A stretch of DNA of 64,000 nt from Prevotellaceae bacterium. Lineage in GTDB: Bacteria; Bacteroidota; Bacteroidia; Bacteroidales; Paludibacteraceae. The stretch spans positions 1 to 64,000 of the forward strand of contig JACJXK010000003.1 of assembly GCA_020636675.1 (NCBI GenBank), given 5' to 3'. Both the position numbers and the translations under genes were made by a program. Below are positions 16,692 to 26,144 of the stretch, one piece after another (within the stretch, counting starts at the first letter, position 1; each line of letters begins with the position of its first letter). The notes beneath the pieces are model-generated. The model was not told the origin of the DNA, ran no database searches, and saw only the letters and a program-made list of their open reading frames with translations.

Positions 16692-17963
16692 ATGAAAGTA
16701 GATGTTTTATTAGGATTGCAATGGGGAGACGAAGGTAAAGGTAAGGTCGTAGATGTCCTTACTCCTAATTATGACGTAGTTACTCGTTTCCAAGGCGGTC
16801 CAAATGCAGGCCATACATTGGAGTTTGAAGGACAAAAGTATGTCTTGCGCTCAATTCCTTCCGGAATATTCCAGGGAGGAAAAGTCAATGTGATAGGAAA
16901 TGGAGTAGTGCTTGATCCTGCGCTTTTCAGACAAGAAGTGGAGGCATTGGAGGCTTCCGGCCATAATCTGACGGAGAGACTCTATATTTCTAAAAAGGCC
17001 CATCTGATTCTGCCAACTCACCGTTTGTTGGATGCTGCGTATGAGTCGGCCAAGGGAAGTTCAAAGATAGGAACCACAGGTAAAGGTATCGGTCCTACTT
17101 ATACGGACAAAATAAGTCGTAATGGTTTAAGAGTAGGTGACTTGCTTTGCAATTTCGAAGCAAAGTACAAGGCTGCCATAGATAGACACAAGGAGATTTT
17201 GAGCCATTATAATCTACAATACGACTTGGCATCCATTGAAAAGGAATGGTTTGCCGGAGTTGAGAAGCTAAAACAATTCCAGTTCATCGACAGCGAATTC
17301 GTCATTAACGATCTTCTTGCCAACGGAAAGAATGTTTTGGCAGAAGGTGCGCAAGGAACCATGTTGGACATCGACTTTGGATCTTATCCTTTCGTGACAT
17401 CTTCCAATACTATTTGCGCAGGTGCTTGCACCGGACTAGGAGTCGCTCCTCGCCGTATCGGTGAAGTGTATGGTATCTTCAAGGCTTATTGTACTAGAGT
17501 AGGAAGTGGACCATTCCCAACCGAATTGATGGATGAGATGGGAGATAAACTCCGTAACTTGGGTCATGAGTTCGGATCGGTTACCGGTCGTCCTCGCCGT
17601 TGTGGTTGGGTTGATTTGGTCGCTCTGAAATATGCGGTCATGCTCAATGGCGTTTCCCAGCTGATCATGATGAAGAGTGATGTCCTCGATGGATTCGATA
17701 AAATAAAGGCTTGCGTTGCATATAAAGTGAATGGGGAAGAGACGGACGAATTCCCATTCGATGTGACGGAAAAAATCGAACCTGTTTATCAAGAGTTGGA
17801 CGGATGGAAATGTGACATGACTTCAATGAAGAGCGAAGATGAGTTTCCTGAAAAGTTCAATGCTTATCTTGATTTCTTGGAAGATTATCTCGAAGTGCCT
17901 ATCAAGATAGTTTCTGTAGGTCCGGATAGAGCCCAGACTATCATTCGTTACGCCAATAAATAA
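16692..17963 (+). CDS. purA: Adenylosuccinate synthetase
   Basis: PurA joins IMP and aspartate with GTP to give adenylosuccinate, the first committed AMP step. The N-terminal P-loop and catalytic stretch GLQWGDEGKGKVVDVL (about 7-22) includes the conserved Asp, followed by GGPNAGHTLEF with the catalytic His. KIGTTGKGIGPTYTDKISR and the switch region EGAQGTMLDIDFGSYPFVTS are both intact, and the C-terminus has IVSVGPDRAQTI. At 423 residues it is full length. A weak promoter (TACCTTTA, 16596-16603) lies upstream and a terminator directly after. Confidence 0.97.
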   Translation: MKVDVLLGLQWGDEGKGKVVDVLTPNYDVVTRFQGGPNAGHTLEFEGQKYVLRSIPSGIFQGGKVNVIGNGVVLDPALFRQEVEALEASGHNLTERLYISKKAHLILPTHRLLDAAYESAKGSSKIGTTGKGIGPTYTDKISRNGLRVGDLLCNFEAKYKAAIDRHKEILSHYNLQYDLASIEKEWFAGVEKLKQFQFIDSEFVINDLLANGKNVLAEGAQGTMLDIDFGSYPFVTSSNTICAGACTGLGVAPRRIGEVYGIFKAYCTRVGSGPFPTELMDEMGDKLRNLGHEFGSVTGRPRRCGWVDLVALKYAVMLNGVSQLIMMKSDVLDGFDKIKACVAYKVNGEETDEFPFDVTEKIEPVYQELDGWKCDMTSMKSEDEFPEKFNAYLDFLEDYLEVPIKIVSVGPDRAQTIIRYANK

Positions 17964-17980
17964 ATATTTCAAATTATAGG

Positions 17981-18015
17981 AAGAGGCTGTTCTGTAAAAG
18001 GACAGCCTCTTTTGT
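17981..18015 (+). terminator. Terminator of purA
   Basis: AAGAGGCTGT (17981-17990) and ACAGCCTCTTTT (18002-18013) form a 10-bp stem with a T-rich tail. It is 18 bases past the stop codon. Confidence 0.85.
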
Positions 18016-18084
18016 TGTCTGCCATAATTGTTTCCCTTCTCTTCTCGCATTCATAAAGACGAACAGGAGGGGAGATTTGAGAAT

Positions 18085-18117
18085 AAAAAAATCCACGATG
18101 GAATGCCACCGTGGATT
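18085..18117 (-). terminator. Terminator of murF-alr
   Basis: ATCCACGATGG (18091-18101) pairs with CCACCGTGGAT (18106-18116) with one mismatch or wobble. The A run at 18085-18090 gives a U tract on the minus strand, placing it 28 bases past the murF-alr stop. Confidence 0.8.
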
Positions 18118-18144
18118 GTAACGTAAATTATTCTCTTAATGCCT

Positions 18145-20604
18145 TTATAGTAGATATACCCGTTTTACTCGTTTGGATATTCCGGCAAGAATTTCGTAAG
18201 AGATGGTACCTAACGTGTCTGCTAATCCTTGGATGGGATGACCTTTGCCGAAAATGGTCACCTGGTCGCCTTCCTTTGCATCCACATCGGTGAGGTCTAT
18301 CATGCAGACATCCATACATATATTGCCTATGATAGGAACAAATTTTCCGTTCACCAGCACCTTGCCCACGCCATTTCCTAACTTGCGGTTCAAACCGTCG
18401 GCATAACCGATAGGAATTGCGCCAATGACGGAGTCTCTTCTCAATACGCCTTTGCGACTATAACCAATGGTGTCGGAAGCCTGCACATTTCTTATCTGAA
18501 GAATGTTTGTCTTCAATGTGCAAACCTCTTCTAATCTGCGGTTATCGATGGCACTCATGCCATAATGGCCGATGCCAAGACGCACCATGTCAAACTGATA
18601 TTGGTTGAAACGCTCTATTCCGGCGGAATTTAATATATGAGCGATGATATTATGCGGGAATGCATTGTCTATTTTCTCGCGTATACGGGAGAAAAGATGA
18701 ATCTGTTGTTCCGTAAAATTATCGAATTTAGAGTCGTCAGAACCGACTAGATGGGAGAATACGGAACGGATTTTCACGCTGTCTTGCGATTTAAGTCGTT
18801 CGATCAGCAGGTCTATATCCTTCTCTTCAAACCCTAAGCGATGCATGCCGGTATCTATCTTTACATGGATAGGGTAGTTTTTTATACCTTGCTGCGAAGC
18901 CTCTTTTATCATCCTATCCAATAAACCGAAACTATAAACCTCAGGTTCCAGATTGTATTCGAAAATTTTCTGGAAACTGTTTGGCTCCGGATTCATCACC
19001 ACAATAGGAATATGGATGCCTTCATGACGCAATACCGCACCCTCGTCTGCCACGGCCACGGCCAGATAGTCGCAACCGTTATGTTGTAATGTACGCGCCA
19101 CTTCCACATCACCGCTACCATAAGCGTTGGCTTTTACCATGCTCATGATTTTGGTACCCGGTTTAAGAAATGAGCGGAAATAGTTGAAATTGCTGACCAA
19201 GGCACCTAAATCCACCTCCAATACTGTCTCGTGAACGGCAAAGGCCAATTTGTCCGTTATCTCTTCAAAATGGAAACGTCTTGAACCTTTCAGCAAGACA
19301 GCTTCACTCTTGAAGTCGCAGATGTTGGTGTGCTGGAGAAAAGTCTCCGTGTTTTGAAAAAACTCTTTTTCTTCTATGCTGAAAAGTGTCTTGAATCGTG
19401 CAATGTCATTTCCTATTCCGATAAAGCGGTCAATACCTTTTCCTGCGATTAAAGATGCCACATTCTGGTAAAGCTCCTGGGGGTCTTGTCCGCTTTGCAT
19501 GATGTCTGACAGAATAAGAGTCTTCTTCATCTTCTTTGCGGTTGCCTGTTGTGTCAGGAAATCCAGCGCTATGCCCAGCGAGTTGATGTCAGAATTATAA
19601 CTGTCGTTAATCAAGAGGCATCCGTTTTGCCCGTCTTTCACCTCCAAACGCATGGCAACGGATTCCAGCATGGCCATCCTCTCCTTTATCTTGTCCATCG
19701 GAATGTCCAAAACAATCATTGTAGCTAGACATTGTAGTGAATTTTCAATGGAAGCGTGGTCTGTGAATGGAATCAGAAACGAATAATCTTTACCTTCATA
19801 TTGGTAGTTGATGGTGCTTTTCCTGTTTACCTTGTCAATGGAAGTGACATGGATATCAGTGCCCGGACCTGTTCCGAAAGTAAACAATCTTGCCTTTGTT
19901 TTGGATTGAGCTACGGTGATATCCACCAATTTATTGTCTTTGTTGTATATCAACGTTTTACTGTTGACGAACAATCTCAATTTCTCGGCGCATTTAATCT
20001 TCAGGGAAGAGAAGTTCTCTTGGTGGGCGTCACCCAAATTGGTGAAGATGCCGATGGTTGGAGCTATGATGGTAGCCAACCTGTCCATTTCTCCCATCTG
20101 GGAGATTCCCGCTTCGAAGATGCCCAGTTGGGTGTCGTTGTCCATTTCCCATACGGAGAAAGGAACACCAATCTGAGAATTATAGCTACGGGGTGATCTG
20201 GTGATTTTATAATCCGTCTGCAGAAGTTGGTTGAGCCACTCCTTTACAATCGTCTTTCCATTGCTTCCCGTGATGCCAATGACAGGCACGTTGAATAAGT
20301 TACGATGATTGGCCGCCAGTTTTTGTAGTGCCACCAAAGTATCATCGACAAGGATGAAGTTGGCGTCCTTCATCTCCTTCATCTCTTTGGTGCAATTGCT
20401 CACCATGAAGTTGCGGACATTGTTCTTATATAGTAGAGGAATGTATTTGTGGCCGTCATTCCTGTTTGACTTTATGGCAATAAATAGGGTATCTTCTGGG
20501 AAGGAGAGTGCCCGGCTGTCGGTAAGCAACCTGCTTATTTCAATGTTGCGGTTTCCTTGTAGTTCACCGCCAGCCATTTCAGCAATCTGTTTTGTCGTGT
20601 ACAT
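18145..20604 (-). CDS. murF-alr: MurF-alanine racemase fusion
   Basis: This bifunctional cytoplasmic enzyme links D-alanine supply to peptidoglycan precursor synthesis. The N-terminal half (about 1-440) is MurF, which adds D-Ala-D-Ala to UDP-MurNAc-tripeptide: ATP site GITGSNGKTIVKEWL near 106-120, then SYNSQIGVPFSVW and INDSYNSDINSL. The C-terminal half (about 450-819) is alanine racemase: the PLP lysine in MVKANAYGSG (about 487-496), HVKIDTGMHRLGF, and IGYSRKG with the catalytic Tyr near 713, then AIPIGYADGLNRKL. Such fusions are typical of Bacteroidota; no separate alr or murF is in the window. It lies 19 bases after a minus-strand membrane protein gene and probably shares its transcript. 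Confidence 0.95.
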   Translation of the reverse strand: MYTTKQIAEMAGGELQGNRNIEISRLLTDSRALSFPEDTLFIAIKSNRNDGHKYIPLLYKNNVRNFMVSNCTKEMKEMKDANFILVDDTLVALQKLAANHRNLFNVPVIGITGSNGKTIVKEWLNQLLQTDYKITRSPRSYNSQIGVPFSVWEMDNDTQLGIFEAGISQMGEMDRLATIIAPTIGIFTNLGDAHQENFSSLKIKCAEKLRLFVNSKTLIYNKDNKLVDITVAQSKTKARLFTFGTGPGTDIHVTSIDKVNRKSTINYQYEGKDYSFLIPFTDHASIENSLQCLATMIVLDIPMDKIKERMAMLESVAMRLEVKDGQNGCLLINDSYNSDINSLGIALDFLTQQATAKKMKKTLILSDIMQSGQDPQELYQNVASLIAGKGIDRFIGIGNDIARFKTLFSIEEKEFFQNTETFLQHTNICDFKSEAVLLKGSRRFHFEEITDKLAFAVHETVLEVDLGALVSNFNYFRSFLKPGTKIMSMVKANAYGSGDVEVARTLQHNGCDYLAVAVADEGAVLRHEGIHIPIVVMNPEPNSFQKIFEYNLEPEVYSFGLLDRMIKEASQQGIKNYPIHVKIDTGMHRLGFEEKDIDLLIERLKSQDSVKIRSVFSHLVGSDDSKFDNFTEQQIHLFSRIREKIDNAFPHNIIAHILNSAGIERFNQYQFDMVRLGIGHYGMSAIDNRRLEEVCTLKTNILQIRNVQASDTIGYSRKGVLRRDSVIGAIPIGYADGLNRKLGNGVGKVLVNGKFVPIIGNICMDVCMIDLTDVDAKEGDQVTIFGKGHPIQGLADTLGTISYEILAGISKRVKRVYLL

Positions 20605-20623
20605 AAATGTTATGTTTATAACG

Positions 20624-21352
20624 TCATTTTTCTCTCATTTTTTCTTGTATGTGAGTCGCAAAGAGCTCTTCAAAAGACAAATCTGTCAATTTCCTGATGG
20701 AACGGAAGAGATACCACAATGCCAACATCATCACGATGGACGAAGGTAAAGCTATCACAGGATAGCTTAATGCTGTCATCCGTGCCAATTCTTGGGTAAA
20801 TGCTTCTGTGCCCGATTGGCTATGTATTAATATCTTAGCTAACGTAAAATTCAGGATGGAAGAGAGTAGGAACGAAGCGGCCAGCATATAGGTGGAATTG
20901 ACAAGTATCTTATCAAACTGAGCCTCGCCATGTCGCTCTCTCAAGATGGAATCAATATGTTCCGTATCGAGGAAATCCTTATTGTACAGTAATTTGCGAA
21001 CAAGCGGGAATGGCGTCTTCAACGAGATGAGCACCGCCAGTCCGATAATCAACGGTACGGCAGCTTCCTTGAACGCAATCCATTCGCTAGGAAACTCGAA
21101 TACACCTATAATCCCGGTCAGCAATATACTAACAAACCCAATGATGGAGATAAAGTTCGTCTTCCTTCTTTTCAAAAAATCGTAAAAGAAATAGATAGTA
21201 GGGAAAGCCAATGCCGCAATCAATCCATAAACGGGACCGAGACTGTCTGATGTAGTAAACTTGGAAAGTATGACGACCGGAATTATGATATTGAAAATGA
21301 TACTTATAAGTGCATTCTCTTTCTTCTCCGGTGCTTTTTTCTCGTTATTCAT
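20624..21352 (-). CDS. VC0807-like integral membrane protein
   Basis: This 242-residue protein has six or so hydrophobic segments (near 15-45, 48-62, 70-86, 97-112, 155-178, 193-216), a charged N-terminus (NNEKKAPEKKE) and a charged tail. It resembles the VC0807 family of uncharacterised membrane proteins; the assignment is moderate. It is followed after 19 bases by murF-alr, so co-transcription is likely. Whether it helps cell-wall synthesis or is simply carried in the operon is unknown. Confidence 0.65.
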   Translation of the reverse strand: MNNEKKAPEKKENALISIIFNIIIPVVILSKFTTSDSLGPVYGLIAALAFPTIYFFYDFLKRRKTNFISIIGFVSILLTGIIGVFEFPSEWIAFKEAAVPLIIGLAVLISLKTPFPLVRKLLYNKDFLDTEHIDSILRERHGEAQFDKILVNSTYMLAASFLLSSILNFTLAKILIHSQSGTEAFTQELARMTALSYPVIALPSSIVMMLALWYLFRSIRKLTDLSFEELFATHIQEKMREK

Positions 21353-21849
21353 CTTGATCTGTTTTTATTATGCAAATTACGTGAGAAAAAACGAATGATA
21401 CAATGAAAAATATGATAAAAGTCGAATAGTCTTGTTTGTTGGAGATTCCTATTCCCGCCTATGTTCCGTATAGATGGAGTGATGAGGTGTTTGAATCAAA
21501 ATCTACGATGATGGAAGACATTGGCGTGCGCGAATGGAGTTTATGACTAGACACGATGTGAATGTAGAGGCCCCGGTTCTGAGGTTTGGACTCCATTCGT
21601 CTGTCTGCCGGTGTTGGGAGTATAGAAAGAGTGACGCATTGACCTTTCGGTTGCAGGCAGATGGTATGAGGTTACGAGTGGGCCATGCACCACTGGAGAC
21701 GGTTATTATGAGAGCTTGGCCCTGAGAATATACAGATAGAGATAACAGTGCGACATTTGCCTCTTCTTCTGAAGTTGATGTCCTATCTTCCAAAGTCTAA
21801 ATATATAGTTGGATGAAATAAGGGAGGCTTCGAAAACAGGAAAAAGACA
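21353..21849. other. Intergenic stretch of uncertain content
   Basis: About 500 bases separate the membrane protein and the oxidoreductase operon. A minus-strand frame of 96 codons (21503-21793) is open, but it lacks a promoter, a plausible start context and a recognisable fold. Its composition is richer in G+C than the flanks. It could be a decayed gene or a non-coding repeat; I make no gene call. Confidence 0.4.
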
Positions 21850-21881
21850 AAAGCCATGGTTTCTGTAGAAACCATGGCTTT
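21850..21881 (-). terminator. Terminator of 2-oxoacid oxidoreductase operon
   Basis: AAAGCCATGGTTTC (21850-21863) and GAAACCATGGCTTT (21868-21881) form a perfect 14-bp stem with a TGTA loop, 24 bases past the last gene. The minus-strand tail is TTGTCTTTTT. Confidence 0.85.
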
Positions 21882-21905
21882 CTTATGTCTGACAATATCG
21901 GCGGA

Positions 21906-22442
21906 TTAACCGATAATCTCCATACCCTTCTTCAAGGCTACCTCGTTCATAGGAATGAGGTGGTGGTGTCTCTCAGGAAGCGTCTTTTTCAGACCTTTCA
22001 ATACATTCTCCAATTCTACGATAGGACGGATTTTGAGCAATCCACCAAGAATGATCATGTTGAAAGACTTGGGAGCGTTCATCTCTATAGAAGTGTCCAT
22101 CGCATTGATGCGGTAGACATTGATGTCTTTACGGGTTGGTTCCTTCGTGATTCCATAAGGATCGTAGATAAGAGTTCCTCCCGGTTTGATCGTCTTTTCA
22201 AACTTGTCCAACGATTGTTGGTTAAGAATGATGGCTGTATCAAACTCGTTCAATATAGGTGAGCTGATACGGTCATCGCTAAGAATCACTGTGACATTTG
22301 CCGTACCACCACGTTGTTCGGGTCCGTAAGCAGGCATCCAAGTAACCTCTTTGCCCTGCATCAGTCCGGAGTAAGCAAGGATTTTTCCCATGGACAAAAC
22401 ACCTTGACCTCCAAATCCGGCTATAATTATCTCTTCTGTCAT
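21906..22442 (-). CDS. 2-oxoacid:ferredoxin oxidoreductase, gamma subunit
   Basis: This 178-residue subunit belongs to the pyruvate/ketoisovalerate oxidoreductase gamma family. The start TEEIIIAGFGGQGVLSMGKI is the family signature, and WMPAYGPEQRGGTANVTVIL is the usual second motif. It completes a four-gene minus-strand operon in the order delta (ferredoxin), alpha, beta, gamma. The complex converts a 2-oxoacid plus CoA to an acyl-CoA, CO2 and reduced ferredoxin in the cytoplasm. The true substrate (2-oxoglutarate or branched-chain 2-oxoacid) cannot be decided from sequence alone. Confidence 0.92.
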   Translation of the reverse strand: MTEEIIIAGFGGQGVLSMGKILAYSGLMQGKEVTWMPAYGPEQRGGTANVTVILSDDRISSPILNEFDTAIILNQQSLDKFEKTIKPGGTLIYDPYGITKEPTRKDINVYRINAMDTSIEMNAPKSFNMIILGGLLKIRPIVELENVLKGLKKTLPERHHHLIPMNEVALKKGMEIIG

Positions 22443-22476
22443 TGTCTTTTTTGTTTCGATTAATAACTTAATAATC

Positions 22477-23244
22477 TTATATCGTAGTATCTTTTAGATC
22501 TCCAAGCGGATAAGCAGGGAACATATTCTCCTCCATCCATTTGTTTGATTGATCCGGAGTCATCTTCCATCCTGAGTTGCAGGTTGAAACGATTTCTACT
22601 ACAGATACACCTTTTTGATTCAAGTTGTTCTCAAAAGCTTTTCTGATGGCTTTTTTCGCCTTTCTGACGGCAGCTGCCGTGTGGACGCTCTGACGGGTCA
22701 CGTAACATGTTCCATCCAACTCCTTGAGAAGGTTGGTGATCTTCAACGGATAACCGTTCAATTTCACATTTCGTCCGTAAGGGCAAGTGGCGGTCTTCAT
22801 TCCTTCCAATGTAGTAGGGGCCATCTGTCCTCCCGTCATTCCATAGATACCATTGTTGACGAAGATGATGGTGATGCTGTCTCCACGGTTGCAGGCGTGG
22901 ATAGTCTCTGCTGTTCCGATGGCAGCCAAGTCGCCATCACCTTGATAGGTGAAGACCAATTTATTGGGACGTAGTCTCTTGATGGCGACAGCCATGGCAG
23001 GCGCACGTCCGTGGGCAGCCTCTTCCCAATCGATGTCAAGATAGTTGTAGGCGAAAACGGCACATCCTACAGGAGTGATGCCGATTGTGTCTTCAACAAC
23101 ATCCATCTCTTCCAATACTTCACCAATAAGTTTATGTACAACTCCATGGCTACATCCTGGACAATAGTGCATAGGACGGTCATTCATGAGATCCGGTTTC
23201 TTATACACCAAATTTTCCGGTTTGATTATATCTTCGATTGTCAT
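22477..23244 (-). CDS. 2-oxoacid:ferredoxin oxidoreductase, beta (TPP) subunit
   Basis: This is the thiamine-pyrophosphate binding subunit, 255 residues. The TPP motif begins GDGDLAAIGTAE (about residue 100) and ends at FVNNGIYGMTGGQ (about 130). The early MHYCPGCSHG and a later Cys can contribute cluster ligands, as in Vor/Kor beta subunits. It lies between the alpha and gamma genes with short gaps of about 30 bases on each side. With no lipoyl dehydrogenase complex in view, this enzyme is a plausible route for anaerobic oxidative decarboxylation coupled to ferredoxin. Confidence 0.92.
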   Translation of the reverse strand: MTIEDIIKPENLVYKKPDLMNDRPMHYCPGCSHGVVHKLIGEVLEEMDVVEDTIGITPVGCAVFAYNYLDIDWEEAAHGRAPAMAVAIKRLRPNKLVFTYQGDGDLAAIGTAETIHACNRGDSITIIFVNNGIYGMTGGQMAPTTLEGMKTATCPYGRNVKLNGYPLKITNLLKELDGTCYVTRQSVHTAAAVRKAKKAIRKAFENNLNQKGVSVVEIVSTCNSGWKMTPDQSNKWMEENMFPAYPLGDLKDTTI

Positions 23245-23272
23245 TTCTTTTCAGTTTTTTTAGTTCTTGGAT

Positions 23273-24352
23273 TTACATGATTTTTGTCTTCATTGCCTCG
23301 ATAATCTCGTCTGGCGTATAGACAATGCCACCCAAGCGGCCGAAGTGCTCTACTTTCACTTTTCCGTTTACGGCAAGTCTCACATCTTCCACCATCTGTC
23401 CGGCGTTAAGCTCGACAGAAAGCATCGCTTTTACCTGATCGGCATATTTTGCGATGATTTTGCTAGGGAATGGCCACAAAGTGATAGGACGAAGCAGCCC
23501 GACCTTGATGCCTTGCGCACGTGCTACCTCTACCGCCTTCTGGCAAATACGGGCAGACGAACCGAATGCTACCAATAGGTATTCGGCATCTTCGCATTGA
23601 ATCTCTTCGTAGCGTACCTCGTTTGCTTCGATGGTCTTGTATTTTTCCTGTAAGTGGATGTTTCTCTCTTCCATGACGGCAGGATCGAGCTCCAAAGAGG
23701 TGATGACGTTACGTTCCCTGTTCTTTGGTTTTCCAACTGCGGCCCAAGGGCACTCTTTCACAATCTCCTCGTCGGTTCTTCTTGCCTTGAATGGAGGAAG
23801 AACAACCTTCTCCATCATCTGTCCGATGACACCATCGGCAAGGATGATGGCCGGATTTCTATATTTAAATGCCAAATCGAAGGCCAAACCAACGAAATCT
23901 GCCATTTCTTGTACGGATGCAGGGGCTAGGGCTATTAATTTATAGTCGCCATGACCGCCACCTTTTACCGTCTGGAAATAATCGGCCTGACTTGGTTGGA
24001 TGGTTCCAAGACCTGGACCTCCACGCATTACGTTTACGATCAGAGCAGGAAGCTCGGCACCTGCAAGATAGGAAACTCCTTCTTGTTTCAAGCTTACACC
24101 CGGGCTGGAAGATGATGTCATGACTTTCTTTCCTGTACCTGCGCCACCATATACCATGTTGATTGCGGCAACTTCACTTTCGGCTTGAAGTACGTTCATT
24201 CCTGTCGTTTTCCAAGGCTCTACCTCCATGAGGGTTTCCAATACCTCAGATTGTGGAGTGATAGGATATCCGAAATAACCGTCACATCCGCAACGTATGG
24301 CTGCGTGTGCGATGGCTTCGTTACCCTTCATTAATTTTATTTCTTCGCTCAT
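23273..24352 (-). CDS. vorB: 2-oxoacid:ferredoxin oxidoreductase, alpha subunit (VorB/KorA-like)
   Basis: The 359-residue alpha subunit carries the pyrimidine-binding and transketolase-C-like domains. KLMKGNEAIAHAAIRCGCDG and YFGYPITPQSEVLE at the start are the classic alpha motif. SSSPGVSLKQEGVSYLAGAE and RGGPGLGTIQPSQADYFQTV follow, and domain II has YLLVAFGSSARICQKAV. Homologues in Bacteroides are usually named VorB (3-methyl-2-oxobutanoate) but some act on 2-oxoglutarate, so the symbol is provisional. It is second in the operon, 62 bases after the ferredoxin gene. Confidence 0.9.
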   Translation of the reverse strand: MSEEIKLMKGNEAIAHAAIRCGCDGYFGYPITPQSEVLETLMEVEPWKTTGMNVLQAESEVAAINMVYGGAGTGKKVMTSSSSPGVSLKQEGVSYLAGAELPALIVNVMRGGPGLGTIQPSQADYFQTVKGGGHGDYKLIALAPASVQEMADFVGLAFDLAFKYRNPAIILADGVIGQMMEKVVLPPFKARRTDEEIVKECPWAAVGKPKNRERNVITSLELDPAVMEERNIHLQEKYKTIEANEVRYEEIQCEDAEYLLVAFGSSARICQKAVEVARAQGIKVGLLRPITLWPFPSKIIAKYADQVKAMLSVELNAGQMVEDVRLAVNGKVKVEHFGRLGGIVYTPDEIIEAMKTKIM

Positions 24353-24414
24353 GATTGATGATAATTTTCTGAAATAATTAGTTGTAAATTAGGCTTGGTG
24401 CCTTTCTCCCGCTT

Positions 24415-24642
24415 TTAGTCTACCTTTACTTTGTAAACCGAAATACATCCGTCAGGACATACGATGCCACAACTTGCACAGCCTATGCAAGCGTCCTTGT
24501 TTTCCATATAGGCGTAATTATAACCTTTGGAATTAACGTGTTTGGACATTGCTATCACCTTCGAAGGACAAGCAACCACGCATAGTTGGCAACCTTTACA
24601 TCTCTCTTCGTTTACAACGATAGCTCCTTTTATCTTTGCCAT
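24415..24642 (-). CDS. 4Fe-4S ferredoxin, delta subunit of oxidoreductase
   Basis: This 75-residue two-cluster ferredoxin has Cys15, 18, 21 and 25 (CKGCQLCVVACPSK) for one cluster and CIGCASCGIVCPDGC for the other. As the first gene of the operon it is the delta subunit that takes electrons from the TPP subunit. Its minus-strand -7 box TAATTTTG lies at 24681-24688, about 40 bases before the ATG, and is the only promoter seen for the operon. Confidence 0.93.
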   Translation of the reverse strand: MAKIKGAIVVNEERCKGCQLCVVACPSKVIAMSKHVNSKGYNYAYMENKDACIGCASCGIVCPDGCISVYKVKVD

Positions 24643-24680
24643 TTTTGTATTGTTTTTTGGATATTCTTTTAAAATGACTG

Positions 24681-24688
24681 CAAAATTA
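24681..24688 (-). promoter_or_regulatory. -7 box of oxidoreductase operon
   Basis: CAAAATTA on the plus strand is TAATTTTG on the minus strand. A TTTG box at the proper distance upstream is not obvious in this AT-rich stretch. Confidence 0.5.
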
Positions 24689-24945
24689 CAGATTTAGAAA
24701 GAGAAAGAAAAATCTTTTTGTATGAAAAATGTATTTCGGCATGTTTGAAATGAAAAAAATGATTAAAAATCGAAAATTAAATGGCTTTTTTATGATTATA
24801 TTGATGTTTTTGTCGCCTTTTTTGTGCGAGTTAGTATGTTTATGCTTTTTTCCTACATGGGAATATTTTCTCATTTTTCAGGCCGTTCCACCATACAAGG
24901 CGACCTATCCCCAGTTAGGAATCTACATACGGAAAACTATTCGTA

Positions 24946-25842
24946 TCATCTCTCTTTTGATTTGCTTTGCGTCACAGTGTAGACACCCAAGAATACGAGT
25001 ACGGCGGCAAATGTGTTTTTCCATCCGAAGGTGTCCATCCCGAAATACACGGCTACCAATGAGGCTACTATTGGCTGTAGGTAATTGTACATACTTAGAG
25101 TGGTGGGTCTCAGCATCTTCTGACCAACTGGTATCATCATGTAGGTCACAAACGTGGCCAATATAACTACATAGCCTATTCTTATATAGGCGCTGGCAGT
25201 TATTGCGCTCCAACGGATGGACTCCAAATCGCCGATGCACATGGGTAACGCAATTATGGTGGAAAAGAGGAACATCCACTTCATAAGCGTGACGGGCTTA
25301 TGTTTGTTGATTAGTTTTTTGAAAACGGTGAGGTAGAGTGCGTAAGAGAGTGACGACAGTAGGCATAGTATGTTGCCAACCATGGAACTGGAGCCTCCTG
25401 TTGCCCTATTGGTAGTCGTTATGATGAGAAGTGCTCCGATGGCTCCGACCACAACACCCACAATCTTCAGACCTGTAATGGGCTCCTTCTGAATGAGAGA
25501 GGCCAGCAGCATGGTAATGATGGGAGTCAACGTCACGATGATGGCGGCATTGATGGGGGTGGTCAGCGAGAGTCCCTTCACAAATGCGAATTGGTTGACT
25601 ACTACTCCCAACATTCCGGCAAAGAAGAGCAACAGAAGGTCGCTTCTGGTCACTTTCTCTTCCTTAACAAAGGAGGAGATGCACCAAAATAAAATGCCGG
25701 CTCCGGCTACACGGAAGAAATTTAGGCTGAAAGCTGAAAAATAATCGGGCATTAACGTCTTTGTGATGGGCGTGTTTATGCCGAATATCAAGTTGACGAC
25801 AAACATGGTGAGATGTCCCGTATATTTTCTTTCGCTAATCAT
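24946..25842 (-). CDS. EamA/DMT superfamily transporter
   Basis: This is an inner-membrane drug/metabolite transporter of about 298 residues with ten predicted membrane helices in two EamA repeats (repeat 1 about 10-135, repeat 2 about 150-285). Typical signs are FVVNLIFGINTPITKTLMP at the start, LPLTTPIN-like ALxG motifs near 85-110, and ITGLKIVGVVVGAIGALLII. The reading frame is open to 25869, but a TAATTTTG promoter box (25867-25874, with a TTTG box at 25897-25900) overlaps that start. The downstream ATG at 25842 (MISERKYTG) is therefore the better choice. Substrate unknown. It is probably monocistronic. Confidence 0.87.
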   Translation of the reverse strand: MISERKYTGHLTMFVVNLIFGINTPITKTLMPDYFSAFSLNFFRVAGAGILFWCISSFVKEEKVTRSDLLLLFFAGMLGVVVNQFAFVKGLSLTTPINAAIIVTLTPIITMLLASLIQKEPITGLKIVGVVVGAIGALLIITTTNRATGGSSSMVGNILCLLSSLSYALYLTVFKKLINKHKPVTLMKWMFLFSTIIALPMCIGDLESIRWSAITASAYIRIGYVVILATFVTYMMIPVGQKMLRPTTLSMYNYLQPIVASLVAVYFGMDTFGWKNTFAAVLVFLGVYTVTQSKSKER

Positions 25843-25866
25843 GTTTTTTTCGTTTTTTTCGAATAG

Positions 25867-25900
25867 CAAAATTACTGCTTATAAATGTGTAGAGAACAAA
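25867..25900 (-). promoter_or_regulatory. Promoter of EamA transporter
   Basis: Minus-strand TTTG (25897-25900), 22 bases, then TAATTTTG (25867-25874). The spacing is slightly long. The box decides the start codon of the gene below it. Confidence 0.5.
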
Positions 25901-26144
25901 AAGATGTATATATTTTAATCAAAGAGATGTTTTGGCGGTTTTGTGAATTTGCAATTAGTGTATATGGTTTATTTGTAATGTGTTGATGAAAAATGGCTTT
26001 GAGAAGAAACTTTCATAGGTAAATATCCTTTTCCTTGTAAGGAAAAAGTGACGGACATTTTTCGGCAAAAAGAAGCCATATGGACAAAGTTCTGTTATTT
26101 AACCTAGATGGTGCGGCTCTTGACGGATGGGCGTATCTGTAAAT

